Source of the DNA: Methylacidiphilum sp.
GTDB taxonomy: Bacteria; Verrucomicrobiota; Verrucomicrobiia; CAIQCK01
Assembly: GCA_020718125.1 (NCBI GenBank)
Contig: DYDC01000009.1
Location: 1 to 21,677, forward strand
Direction of reading: 5' to 3'
Length of the DNA stretch: 21,677 nucleotides
The position numbers and the translations under genes were made by a program. The stretch's first letter is position 1. Each line of letters starts with the position of its first letter. This document shows, in pieces, positions 7,222 through 14,899 of the stretch. Below the pieces are notes generated by a model, which did no database searches, was not told where the DNA came from, and worked only from the letters and a program-made list of their open reading frames with translations.

Positions 7222-8852
7222 CAACTCCAACGCCCGCCGCCGAGATGGTCAACGCGACCATCAACGGCATCAAGGTGCAGGCGCCGAAAGGCGCCAACAT
7301 CATCGAGGCGGGTGAGCGGGTCGGCGTGTTCGTGCCGCATTATTGCTATCACAAGAAGCTCGCCATCTCCGGCATCTGCCGCATGTGTCTCGTCGAAGTC
7401 GGAGGCCCGATGCGCGGCCCGGACGACAAGCCCGTCCTCAACCCCGACGGCACGCCGAAGATCGCGATGGCGCCCCGCCTGTCCATCGGCTGCAACACTC
7501 CCGTCACCGAAGGCATGGTCATCGTTACCAACTCGCCGGCGGTGAAACAGGCGCAGAACGCGGTGATGGAGTTCTTCCTCATCAACCACCCGCTCGACTG
7601 CCCGATCTGCGACCAGGCCGGCGAGTGCAAGCTGCAGGAATACTCCGTCGAGTTCGGCAAGGACGCCTCGCGCTTCCGCGAGGAGAAAGTCCACAAGCCG
7701 AAGCAGGTGGACCTCGGCCCGCGCGTGATGCTCGACGACGAGCGATGCATCCTCTGTAGCCGCTGCATCCGGTTCATGCGGGACGTGGCCAAGGACGACT
7801 GCCTCGGCTTCGTCAACCGCGGCAGCCACACCACGCTGGCCTGCTGGCCGGGCAAAAAGCTCGCCGGCAACTACTCGCTCAACACCGTGGACCTCTGCCC
7901 CGTCGGTGCGCTTACGGACAAGGATTTCCGGTTCAAGATGCGCGTCTGGTTCCTGAAGGAAACCAAGAGCATCTGCACGAGTTGCGCCACGGGCTGCAAC
8001 ACCGTCATCTGGTCGCGCGAGAACGTCGTGTATCGCCAGACGCCGCGCGAGAACGACGCCGTCAACCAGTGCTGGATGTGCGACGCCGGCCGGCACAACT
8101 ACAAGCACATCAACGCAGCGAGCCGGCTAAAGAAGGCGCTCGTGAGCGGCAAGGAGATGGGCTACGCCGATGCGTTGAAGCAACTCGGACCGAAGCTGAA
8201 GGCTGCGTTGGCCGACCGCGCAAGCGTGGCGTTCGTGGGCAGCGGGCGGGCGACGAACGAGGAGCTTTACCTGTTCTCGATCCTGGCGAAGGGCGGCGTC
8301 AGCGATTGCGTGCCGCGGACGTGGGACGGCGACAACTTCCTCGTCAACGCCGATCGCAACCCGAACGGCGCAGGCGCGAAGATTTTTGGTGTGGCCGCTC
8401 AGCCGATGGGGTCGAAACTTACGGTGATTGCCGACGGCATCAAGGCGGGCAGGATCAAGACGCTCATCGTCCATCAGGAGGACGTGAACCGGCGCGGCAT
8501 CGGCGCCGACCTGCTGGCGAAGCTGTCGCTGCTGGTGGTTGTGGATTTCAGGCCGACGGAGACGACCAAGGCCGCGCACTTCGTGTTGCCGGGCGTGACT
8601 TATGCCGAGAAACGCGGCACGTTCACCAACGCCAATGGCCGCGTCCAGCGCGTCTGGCCGGCCGTGTCACTCGGCGGCGAGGAACGCAGCGATTGGGAAA
8701 TCTTCCGCGACCTGTTGCGCGAGACCGGCCAGCCGGACCGGTTCGGGGACATCGCGGCGTTGTTCGCGGACATGGCGGCCAACGTGAAGCCGTTCGCCGG
8801 CCTGTCGCTGGAGAAGATCGGCGGCGGCGGCGTGCAAATCTCTGTGACCTAG
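7206..8852 (+). CDS. nuoG: NADH-quinone oxidoreductase subunit G (75 kDa, Fe-S rich), short form
   Basis: The electron-wire subunit of the NADH module. All cluster ligands can be placed: [2Fe-2S] N1b at Cys47, Cys58, Cys61 and Cys96; N5 at His128, Cys132, Cys135 and Cys141; N4 at Cys181, Cys184, Cys187 and Cys231; and the extra N7-type set at Cys257, Cys260, Cys264 and Cys292 (CDAGRHN). At 548 residues it is far shorter than E. coli NuoG, with a reduced molybdopterin-oxidoreductase-like C-terminal region (about 310-548), as in other short NuoG proteins. The ATG at 7206 has an AAAGGCGG site upstream. nuoH begins directly after the stop codon. Confidence 0.96.
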   Translation: MPDNLTTPTPAAEMVNATINGIKVQAPKGANIIEAGERVGVFVPHYCYHKKLAISGICRMCLVEVGGPMRGPDDKPVLNPDGTPKIAMAPRLSIGCNTPVTEGMVIVTNSPAVKQAQNAVMEFFLINHPLDCPICDQAGECKLQEYSVEFGKDASRFREEKVHKPKQVDLGPRVMLDDERCILCSRCIRFMRDVAKDDCLGFVNRGSHTTLACWPGKKLAGNYSLNTVDLCPVGALTDKDFRFKMRVWFLKETKSICTSCATGCNTVIWSRENVVYRQTPRENDAVNQCWMCDAGRHNYKHINAASRLKKALVSGKEMGYADALKQLGPKLKAALADRASVAFVGSGRATNEELYLFSILAKGGVSDCVPRTWDGDNFLVNADRNPNGAGAKIFGVAAQPMGSKLTVIADGIKAGRIKTLIVHQEDVNRRGIGADLLAKLSLLVVVDFRPTETTKAAHFVLPGVTYAEKRGTFTNANGRVQRVWPAVSLGGEERSDWEIFRDLLRETGQPDRFGDIAALFADMAANVKPFAGLSLEKIGGGGVQISVT

Positions 8853-9917
8853 ATGGACCCGATTCTCATACATCTGATCAAGATCGTCGGCGTGGTCGGC
8901 GTGCTGCTGTTCATCTGCGCTTACATCGTGCTGGCGGAACGGCGCATCTGCGCGTTCATCCAAGACCGGCTCGGCCCGAACCGCGTCGGCATCCCGCTCT
9001 GGATCCGCAAGGACGGCAGCGCGATCCAGATCGGCGCGCGCTGGGCGCTGGGCCAGCCGATCATTGATGCGCTGAAGGCGATCTTCAAAGAGGACTTCGT
9101 GCCCGGCCACGTGAACAAGTTCTACTTTTGGCTCGGGCCGATGCTCGTGATGGCACCCGCGCTGATGGTCTGGGCGGCGATCCCGTTCGGGAGCACGCTC
9201 TGCGGCGTGCCGATGATTATCGCCGACGTCAACGTCGGCATCCTGCTCGTCTTCGCGCTCGCGTCGCTGGGCGTCTATGGCATCGTGCTCGGCGGCTGGG
9301 CCAGCAACTCTAAATACCCGTTCCTCGGCGGCATCCGCGGCAGCGCGCAGCTCATCAGCTACGAACTCTGCCTTGGCCTGTCGGTCATCCCGTTGTTCAT
9401 GCAGGTCGGCAGCCTGCGGCTGACGGAGGTCGTGCGCTGGCAGACCGAACATCTGTGGCTCGTCTGCTATCCGTGGAACTGGCTGCCGGCGATCATCTAC
9501 GTGGCGTCATCGTTCGCGGAGACCAACCGCGCGCCGTTCGACCTGCCGGAGGCCGAGCAGGAACTGGCCGGCGGCTACAACACCGAATACAGCTCGATGA
9601 AGTTCGCCATGTTCTTCCTCGCCGAATACGCGAACATGATCACCGCTTCGGCGCTGATGGTGGTGCTGTTCCTCGGCGGCTGGCATCTGCCGTTCGTGCC
9701 GGTCAGCGGCGGCATCGCGGTGGGCGTCGCGCACATCTGCATTTTCCTCGCGAAGGTCTGCGCGCTGGCGCTGGTGTTCATCTGGGTGCGCTGGACCGTG
9801 CCGCGCGTGCGCTACGACCAGCTCATGGGCCTGGGCTGGAAAGTGTTCTTGCCGCTGGCGCTGGCGGGCGTTTTGATAACGGGGCTGGCCATCGTGGCCG
9901 GATGGAGTCCGTCATGA
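8853..9917 (+). CDS. nuoH: NADH-quinone oxidoreductase subunit H
   Basis: The membrane subunit linking the quinone chamber to the proton-pumping arm; 354 residues with about eight membrane segments. Family motifs are AERRICAFIQDRLGPNRVG near the N-terminus, GGIRGSAQLISYEL in the middle, and the acidic quinone-chamber loop FAETNRAPFDLPEAEQELAG and GYNTEYSS. The terminal segment VRWTVPRVRYDQLMGLGWK is also typical. The start codon follows the nuoG stop without a gap, and its stop overlaps the nuoI start (ATGA). Confidence 0.97.
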   Translation: MDPILIHLIKIVGVVGVLLFICAYIVLAERRICAFIQDRLGPNRVGIPLWIRKDGSAIQIGARWALGQPIIDALKAIFKEDFVPGHVNKFYFWLGPMLVMAPALMVWAAIPFGSTLCGVPMIIADVNVGILLVFALASLGVYGIVLGGWASNSKYPFLGGIRGSAQLISYELCLGLSVIPLFMQVGSLRLTEVVRWQTEHLWLVCYPWNWLPAIIYVASSFAETNRAPFDLPEAEQELAGGYNTEYSSMKFAMFFLAEYANMITASALMVVLFLGGWHLPFVPVSGGIAVGVAHICIFLAKVCALALVFIWVRWTVPRVRYDQLMGLGWKVFLPLALAGVLITGLAIVAGWSPS

Positions 9918-10414
9918 AGATCGAGCGCAAACCGCTGACGCTCTGGGAACGGCTCTACCTGCCGGCGATCATCTCCGGCATGATGCTGACGTTCTCGCAT
10001 CTGTTCCGGAAAAAGGTGACGCTGCGGTATCCGGAGGAGAAGCCGGAGATGCCGCCGGGCTACCGCGGCCAGCCGGTGCTGGTGAAGGACGACGAGGGCC
10101 GCGTGAAGTGCGTCGCGTGCCAGCTTTGCGAGTTTGTGTGCCCGCCGCGGGCGATCCGGATCAAGCCGATGGCTTACCCGGAGAACGCGAAGTATAAGAA
10201 GGTCGAGAAGACGCCGGAAGAGTTCGAGATTGATATGATCCGCTGCATTTTCTGTGGTTACTGTGAGGAGGTCTGCCCTGAGCGGGCCATCTTCCTGCGC
10301 GGGCCTTACTCGGTCACCGGCCTCTCGCGGAAGGACATGGTTTTTAACAAGGAGAAGCTCTTGGAACTGGGCGGCACGCTGCCGGACCCGATCAAGAAGT
10401 GGCGGAAGAAGTAA
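9914..10414 (+). CDS. nuoI: NADH-quinone oxidoreductase subunit I (two [4Fe-4S])
   Basis: The 8Fe ferredoxin-like subunit that passes electrons from NuoG to cluster N2 in NuoB; 166 residues. Two CxxCxxCxxxCP motifs are visible: Cys66, Cys69, Cys72 and Cys76, then Cys111, Cys114, Cys117 and Cys121, binding clusters N6a and N6b. The N-terminal amphipathic stretch LYLPAIISGMMLTFSHLF is the usual membrane-docking helix. The ATG overlaps the nuoH stop. The TAA stop merges with the left arm of a long palindromic repeat, so nuoJ is not directly coupled. Confidence 0.97.
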   Translation: MKIERKPLTLWERLYLPAIISGMMLTFSHLFRKKVTLRYPEEKPEMPPGYRGQPVLVKDDEGRVKCVACQLCEFVCPPRAIRIKPMAYPENAKYKKVEKTPEEFEIDMIRCIFCGYCEEVCPERAIFLRGPYSVTGLSRKDMVFNKEKLLELGGTLPDPIKKWRKK

Positions 10415-10570
10415 AACCCGAAAGTCGAAACTCGAAATCCGAAACAAACTCGAATGACGAAAGACAAAAAGCTTGGAAACAGCGGCGCGGCGCGTGACGC
10501 GCGCTTTCCGTGTTTGCTGGATTCGGGTTTCGGATTTGTTTCGAGTGTCGAGCTTCGGATTTCGGATTTT
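10413..10570 (+). repeat. long imperfect palindromic intergenic repeat between nuoI and nuoJ
   Basis: Arms of about 51 bases (10413-10463 and 10520-10570) are reverse complements at roughly three quarters of positions by eye. They are built from repeated CGAAATCCGAAAC-like units, with a 56-base centre that contains a further GC-rich stem (GCGCG-TGA-CGCGC). The pattern resembles interspersed repeats I associate with verrucomicrobial genomes, whose accidental translations read like FRISSFGFRI. The right arm ends 7 bases before the nuoJ ATG, leaving no recognisable Shine-Dalgarno site. It could act as a partial terminator, an RNA-processing site or a mobile REP/MITE-like unit; none of these is proven by sequence alone. 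Confidence 0.75.
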
Positions 10571-10577
10571 CCGTAAA

Positions 10578-11063
10578 ATGCACGACCAACTGTTCTGGTT
10601 TTTCAGCATAGCGATGTTGTTGAGCGGGCTGCTCGTGATCCTGAGCCGCAACCCGGTCAACAGCGCGATGTTCCTGGTGGTGGCCATGTGTTTCATGGCG
10701 GGCCTGTTCGTGCTGCTGGAGGCGCACTTCCTGGCGATCATCCAGATCCTGGTCTATGCCGGCGCGGTGATGGTGCTGTTCCTGTTCGTCATCATGTTCC
10801 TCGACCTGAAGGCGGAGCGGCGGCGGCGGTTCAGGATTCTGACCTTTGGGGGCGGCATCATCGTGGCGGCGGCGTTCATGGTGAAGGTGCACGACGTGGT
10901 CGAAGACATGCCGCTGGTGGCGGCCAAAGGCGTGGCGGGCACGACCGAGGCGGTCGGGCGGCTGTTGTTCACGCGCTACCTGTTGCCGTTCGAGGTCGCG
11001 TCGCTGTTGCTGTTGGTGGCCGTGGTCGGCGTGGTGCTGCTGTCGAAACGGGACCTGAAATGA
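10578..11063 (+). CDS. nuoJ: NADH-quinone oxidoreductase subunit J
   Basis: A small membrane subunit of the pumping arm, 161 residues with five predicted membrane helices. The conserved TM3 segment ILVYAGAVMVLFLFVIMF (Tyr60, Gly62), the site of the pi-bulge in solved structures, is intact. The ATG at 10578 was chosen because upstream in-frame sequence translates the palindromic repeat and is not family-like. The frame stays open upstream, so a longer product cannot be excluded from sequence alone. The stop overlaps the nuoK start (ATGA). Confidence 0.95.
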   Translation: MHDQLFWFFSIAMLLSGLLVILSRNPVNSAMFLVVAMCFMAGLFVLLEAHFLAIIQILVYAGAVMVLFLFVIMFLDLKAERRRRFRILTFGGGIIVAAAFMVKVHDVVEDMPLVAAKGVAGTTEAVGRLLFTRYLLPFEVASLLLLVAVVGVVLLSKRDLK

Positions 11064-11368
11064 TTCCAGTCGTCCTCCCACATTATCTGGTGGTGAGCGC
11101 GGCGCTGTTCTCGCTCGGCCTGGCGGGCGTGATCATCCGGCGCAACGCGCTGGTGATCTTCATGTCGCTGGAGTTGATGCTGAACGCGGCCAACCTCGCG
11201 CTGGCGGCGTTCAGCCGCTACAATGGCAGCCTGCACGGGCATGTGCTGGTGTTTTTCATCATCACCGTCGCCGCAGCCGAGGTCGCGGTCGGGCTGGCAA
11301 TCATCGTGGCGCTGTTCCGACGGCGCAAGTCGGTCAACGTGGACGAACTCACAAGCATGAGACTCTGA
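11060..11368 (+). CDS. nuoK: NADH-quinone oxidoreductase subunit K
   Basis: A three-helix membrane subunit related to MrpC, 102 residues, the standard size. The two membrane glutamates needed for proton translocation in the family are present: Glu38 in MSLELMLNAANL and Glu74 in AAAEVAVGLAI. The start overlaps the nuoJ stop, and nuoL begins 3 bases after the stop. Confidence 0.97.
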   Translation: MIPVVLPHYLVVSAALFSLGLAGVIIRRNALVIFMSLELMLNAANLALAAFSRYNGSLHGHVLVFFIITVAAAEVAVGLAIIVALFRRRKSVNVDELTSMRL

Positions 11369-11371
11369 AGC

Positions 11372-13273
11372 ATGGACGACGTCACTGGATTACTCTGGCG
11401 CATCCTGGCCGGCCCGCTCTGCGCGGCGGTGGTCATCGTGTTGATCTGCCGGCGGTCGCCGTTCTACGCCGACTTCAGCCCGGTGATGGAACGGTCGGCG
11501 GGGGCGGTCATCGCCATCGCATTCCTGCTCGGCTCGACATGGTTTGCGTGGATGGCGCTGGATGCGGTGAAGACCGGCAATGTGACGACTTCGCCGACGT
11601 ATCGGTTCATTGACGTGGGCGACCTGGAGGTGAACGTCAACTGGTCGCTCGACCGGCTCAGCGTGATGATGGCGATGATCGTGTGCGTGGTGTCGCTGTG
11701 CATCTTCGTCTATTCCGTCGGCTACATGCACGGCGATCCGGGCATCAACCGGTTCTTTGCGAAACTGTCGTTCTTTGTGTTCTCGATGCTTGGCATCGTG
11801 TTCTCCGGCAATCTGGTGATGATGTTCGTCTTCTGGGAACTGGTCGGCGTGTCGAGTTACCTGCTGATCGGTTACTGGTATCAACGGCCCGCCGCGGCCG
11901 AGGCGGGCAAGAAGGCGTTCATCGTCAACCGCATCGGCGACTTCGGGTTCCTGCTGGGCATCCTGCTGGTCTGGAACGTGACCGGGAGCGTGGACTTCAC
12001 GGACATCCGCAACTACCTGAAGGCGCATCCGGCTGAAGTGAGTGGCGGCGTGCTGACGATCCCGGCGCTGCTCATCTTCTGCGGCGCGGTCGGCAAGAGC
12101 GCGCAGTTGCCGCTGCACGTGTGGTTGCCCGACGCGATGGAAGGCCCGACGCCGGTCAGCGCGCTCATCCACGCCGCGACGATGGTGGCGGCGGGCGTGT
12201 ATATGCTCTGCCGCGTGTCGTTCCTGGTGTTCGCCAGCCCGGCGGCGATGGACGTGATCGCGTGGATCGGCGGCCTGACGGCGTTGCTCTCGGCGGTCAT
12301 CGCGTGCCAGCAGAACGACATCAAGCGGATTCTGGCTTACTCGACGTTGAGCCAGCTTGGTTACATGGTGATGGCGGTGGGGCTGAGCGTGCCGCAGGTC
12401 AACGGCTACATGCCGGCGATGTTCCATCTTTCGACGCACGCGTTCTTCAAGTCGCTGTTGTTCCTGAGCGCGGGCAGCGTGATCATCGCGTTCCACCATG
12501 CCGAACAGGACATCTGGAAGATGGGCGGCCTCTGGAAGAAGATGCCGATCACGACGGCGTGCTTCACGGTCGGGTTGCTGGCGCTGACGGGGTTTCCGGG
12601 ACTGAGCGGCTTTTTCAGCAAGGAGACGATCCTCGGCCTCGCGCGCGAGCGGAACGAGGACTTGTTCACGCTGGCGACGGTGACGGCCGGGTTCACGAGC
12701 TTCTACATGTTCCGCGCGCTGTTTGTGGCGTTCCTCGGCCAGCCGCGCAGCGAGGCGGCGGGCAAGGTGAAGGAAAGCCCCTGGGTGGTGCTCGGTCCGC
12801 TGGTTGCGCTGGCGATCCTGTCGGTCATCGGCGGCTATACGTGGATGGGCATTCCCGGCTGGCTGGTCGGCGATAAAGGCCTGAGCGAAGCGCCGGCGGG
12901 CACGAACGTCCTTCTGCTGGCGATGCTGGCGTTTGTGATGGGTCTGGCGCTGGCGGTGGTGTTCTACCTCTGCGGACCGGCTGAGGACCCGGTCAAGACT
13001 AAGTTCCCGTTCCTGCATCGGATTCTGTGGAACAAGTTCGGCTTCGACGAGTTCTACCTCGCGTTGGTGAAATACGTGCAAGGCGGTCTGGCCGCGCTGT
13101 GCGAGCTCGTGGACCGCTGGGTCATCGCGGGGGCGGGTGTGCGTGGCACGGCGGGCGTGGCGCAGACGCTGGGCAAGATGTTGCAGCTTTTCCAGACGGG
13201 CGGCCTCCAGACCTACGCGTTCCTGTTCGCTGCCGGTTTGGTCATCATTCTCTACTACGTGGTCACGCAATGA
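11372..13273 (+). CDS. nuoL: NADH-quinone oxidoreductase subunit L (antiporter-like)
   Basis: The distal antiporter-like subunit of the pumping arm, 633 residues. It keeps the proton-channel residues: Glu156 in FVFWELVGVSSYLLIGYW and Lys242 in GAVGKSAQLPLHVWLPDAM, followed by EGPTPVSALIHAATMVAAG. The long C-terminal region (about 520-633) with a final hydrophobic segment (YAFLFAAGLVIILYYVV) corresponds to the lateral helix and terminal TM of the family. The stop overlaps the nuoM start (ATGA). Confidence 0.97.
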   Translation: MDDVTGLLWRILAGPLCAAVVIVLICRRSPFYADFSPVMERSAGAVIAIAFLLGSTWFAWMALDAVKTGNVTTSPTYRFIDVGDLEVNVNWSLDRLSVMMAMIVCVVSLCIFVYSVGYMHGDPGINRFFAKLSFFVFSMLGIVFSGNLVMMFVFWELVGVSSYLLIGYWYQRPAAAEAGKKAFIVNRIGDFGFLLGILLVWNVTGSVDFTDIRNYLKAHPAEVSGGVLTIPALLIFCGAVGKSAQLPLHVWLPDAMEGPTPVSALIHAATMVAAGVYMLCRVSFLVFASPAAMDVIAWIGGLTALLSAVIACQQNDIKRILAYSTLSQLGYMVMAVGLSVPQVNGYMPAMFHLSTHAFFKSLLFLSAGSVIIAFHHAEQDIWKMGGLWKKMPITTACFTVGLLALTGFPGLSGFFSKETILGLARERNEDLFTLATVTAGFTSFYMFRALFVAFLGQPRSEAAGKVKESPWVVLGPLVALAILSVIGGYTWMGIPGWLVGDKGLSEAPAGTNVLLLAMLAFVMGLALAVVFYLCGPAEDPVKTKFPFLHRILWNKFGFDEFYLALVKYVQGGLAALCELVDRWVIAGAGVRGTAGVAQTLGKMLQLFQTGGLQTYAFLFAAGLVIILYYVVTQ

Positions 13274-14898
13274 GCCTCGAATCCTACAGCCTGCTGAACT
13301 GCGCGATCCTGACACCGCTGGTGTTTGCGGTCGTGGTGTGCTGTCTGCCGGCAGCATCGGCGGCAGCGATCCGCTGGCTTTCGATTCTCGGCTCGCTCCT
13401 GACCGGCGTGCTGAGCGTGATGATCTACACGCGGTTCAACCCGCAGAACGCCGGGTTCCAGATGGAGCGGGACGTGCCGTGGGTCGCACCGCTGGGCTTG
13501 AGTTGGCACGTCGGCGTGGACGGCATCAGCGTCGTGATGATCCTGCTGACGGGGCTGGTCGGTTTTGCGGCGACGCTGGTGGCGTGGGACGTGACGAAGC
13601 GGCAGAAGGAGTTCTACGTTCTGCTGATGATCCTGATCAGTGGCGCCATCGGCATGTTTGCGTCGCTCGACATCTTTTTCATCTATTTCTTCCACGAACT
13701 GGCGCTGATCCCTACATTCCTGATGATCGGCATCTGGGGCAGCGGCCAGCGCGAATACGCGGCGATGAAGATGACGCTCTACCTGAGCGCCGGCGCGCTG
13801 GTGGCGCTCTTCGGCCTCATCGCGCTCTACGTCGGCTTGCCTGTCGGCGAGCGGACGTTCGACGTGGTGAAGCTGGTCGCGTTCGCCAAGGGCCAGCCGT
13901 TCAGCGCGAGCTTCCAGCATCTCGTCTATCCGTTGCTGCTGTTCGGGCTGGGCGCGCTGGTGTCGCTGGTGCCGCTGCACACGTGGGCGCCGATCGGCTA
14001 CGGCAGCGCGCCGACGGCGACGGCGATGCTCCACGCGGGCGTGCTGAAGAAGTTCGGCCTCTACGCGCTGCTGCGGATCGTGCTGCCGGCGCTGCCCAGC
14101 GGCGCTGAGGATTGGAACTGGCTGCTGCTGGCGTTGCTGCTCGGCAACATCGTCTATGGCGGCCTCGTGGCGATGCGGCAGAAGAACTTCAACTTCCTGC
14201 TCGGCTACTCCAGCGTCGCGCACATGGGCTTTGCGTTTCTTGGCATCGCCACGTTCAACGACCTCGGCATCACGGGCGCGGTGCTCTTCATGTTCGCGCA
14301 CGGCCTCTCGACGGCGCTGGCGTTCGCGTTGAGCGGCTTTTTCTTCGCGCAGACCGGGACGCGCGAGATTCCGGAACTGGGCGGCCTGTGCAAGCGGATG
14401 CCGTTCATCGGCACGGCGATCGTGATGGCGGCCTTTGCGTCCGTCGGCTTGCCGGGCTTCGCCAACTTCCCGGGCGAGGTGATGGTGCTTTTCGGCGCGT
14501 GGCAGGTGAAAGGGTGGGGCATCAAGGCCGGCGCGGCGACGTTGTCGTGGCCGGTGATCGTCGCCATCTGGGGCGGGGCGGTCTTGGGCGCGGTTTATAT
14601 GCTGCGCGCGGTGCGCGATGTCTGCTTCGGCGTGCTCCCGGCGAAGTGGCAGAAGCTTGGGGACGCAAACCTTCCCGCAAAGTTTCCCTACCTCGTGTTG
14701 CTCGGCGCGTTGATCTGGGTCGGCGTCTATCCGCGCGAGCTGACGGAGACAATCAAACCAGCCGCCATCGCCGTGGTCGAGGCGATGGAGAAAACGAAGG
14801 CCAGGGAGCCGCTGCCGCCGAAACCGAAGCCAAAACCAACTCCGGCCAAGCGCGCCGCGAAGCCCGGCAAAACGCCTGCGCGCCCCGTTGCCAAATGA
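13270..14898 (+). CDS. nuoM: NADH-quinone oxidoreductase subunit M (antiporter-like), lacking the TM7 lysine
   Basis: An antiporter-like subunit of 542 residues. The TM5 glutamate is present (Glu143 in FFHELALIPTFLMIGIWG), as are the TM8 lysine (Lys261 in HAGVLKKFGLYALLR) and the TM12 glutamate in NFPGEVMVLFG. The TM7 motif is altered: in place of the usual AVKxPxxPxHxWLPDAH the protein reads GALVSLVPLHTWAPIGY, putting Leu230 where the central Lys (E. coli Lys234) stands. The AlaProThr after this loop is kept. The C-terminus ends in a Lys/Pro/Ala-rich tail of about 35 residues after the last helix. nuoN begins 1 base after the stop. The assignment to NuoM is firm from order and overall sequence; the effect on pumping is unknown. 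Confidence 0.95.
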   Translation: MSLESYSLLNCAILTPLVFAVVVCCLPAASAAAIRWLSILGSLLTGVLSVMIYTRFNPQNAGFQMERDVPWVAPLGLSWHVGVDGISVVMILLTGLVGFAATLVAWDVTKRQKEFYVLLMILISGAIGMFASLDIFFIYFFHELALIPTFLMIGIWGSGQREYAAMKMTLYLSAGALVALFGLIALYVGLPVGERTFDVVKLVAFAKGQPFSASFQHLVYPLLLFGLGALVSLVPLHTWAPIGYGSAPTATAMLHAGVLKKFGLYALLRIVLPALPSGAEDWNWLLLALLLGNIVYGGLVAMRQKNFNFLLGYSSVAHMGFAFLGIATFNDLGITGAVLFMFAHGLSTALAFALSGFFFAQTGTREIPELGGLCKRMPFIGTAIVMAAFASVGLPGFANFPGEVMVLFGAWQVKGWGIKAGAATLSWPVIVAIWGGAVLGAVYMLRAVRDVCFGVLPAKWQKLGDANLPAKFPYLVLLGALIWVGVYPRELTETIKPAAIAVVEAMEKTKAREPLPPKPKPKPTPAKRAAKPGKTPARPVAK

Positions 14899-14899
14899 C

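Noticed and set aside
10437..10577. N-terminal extension of NuoJ through the repeat region
   Set aside because: The added residues translate the palindromic repeat (RVSSFGFRIF type) and are not found in the NuoJ family.
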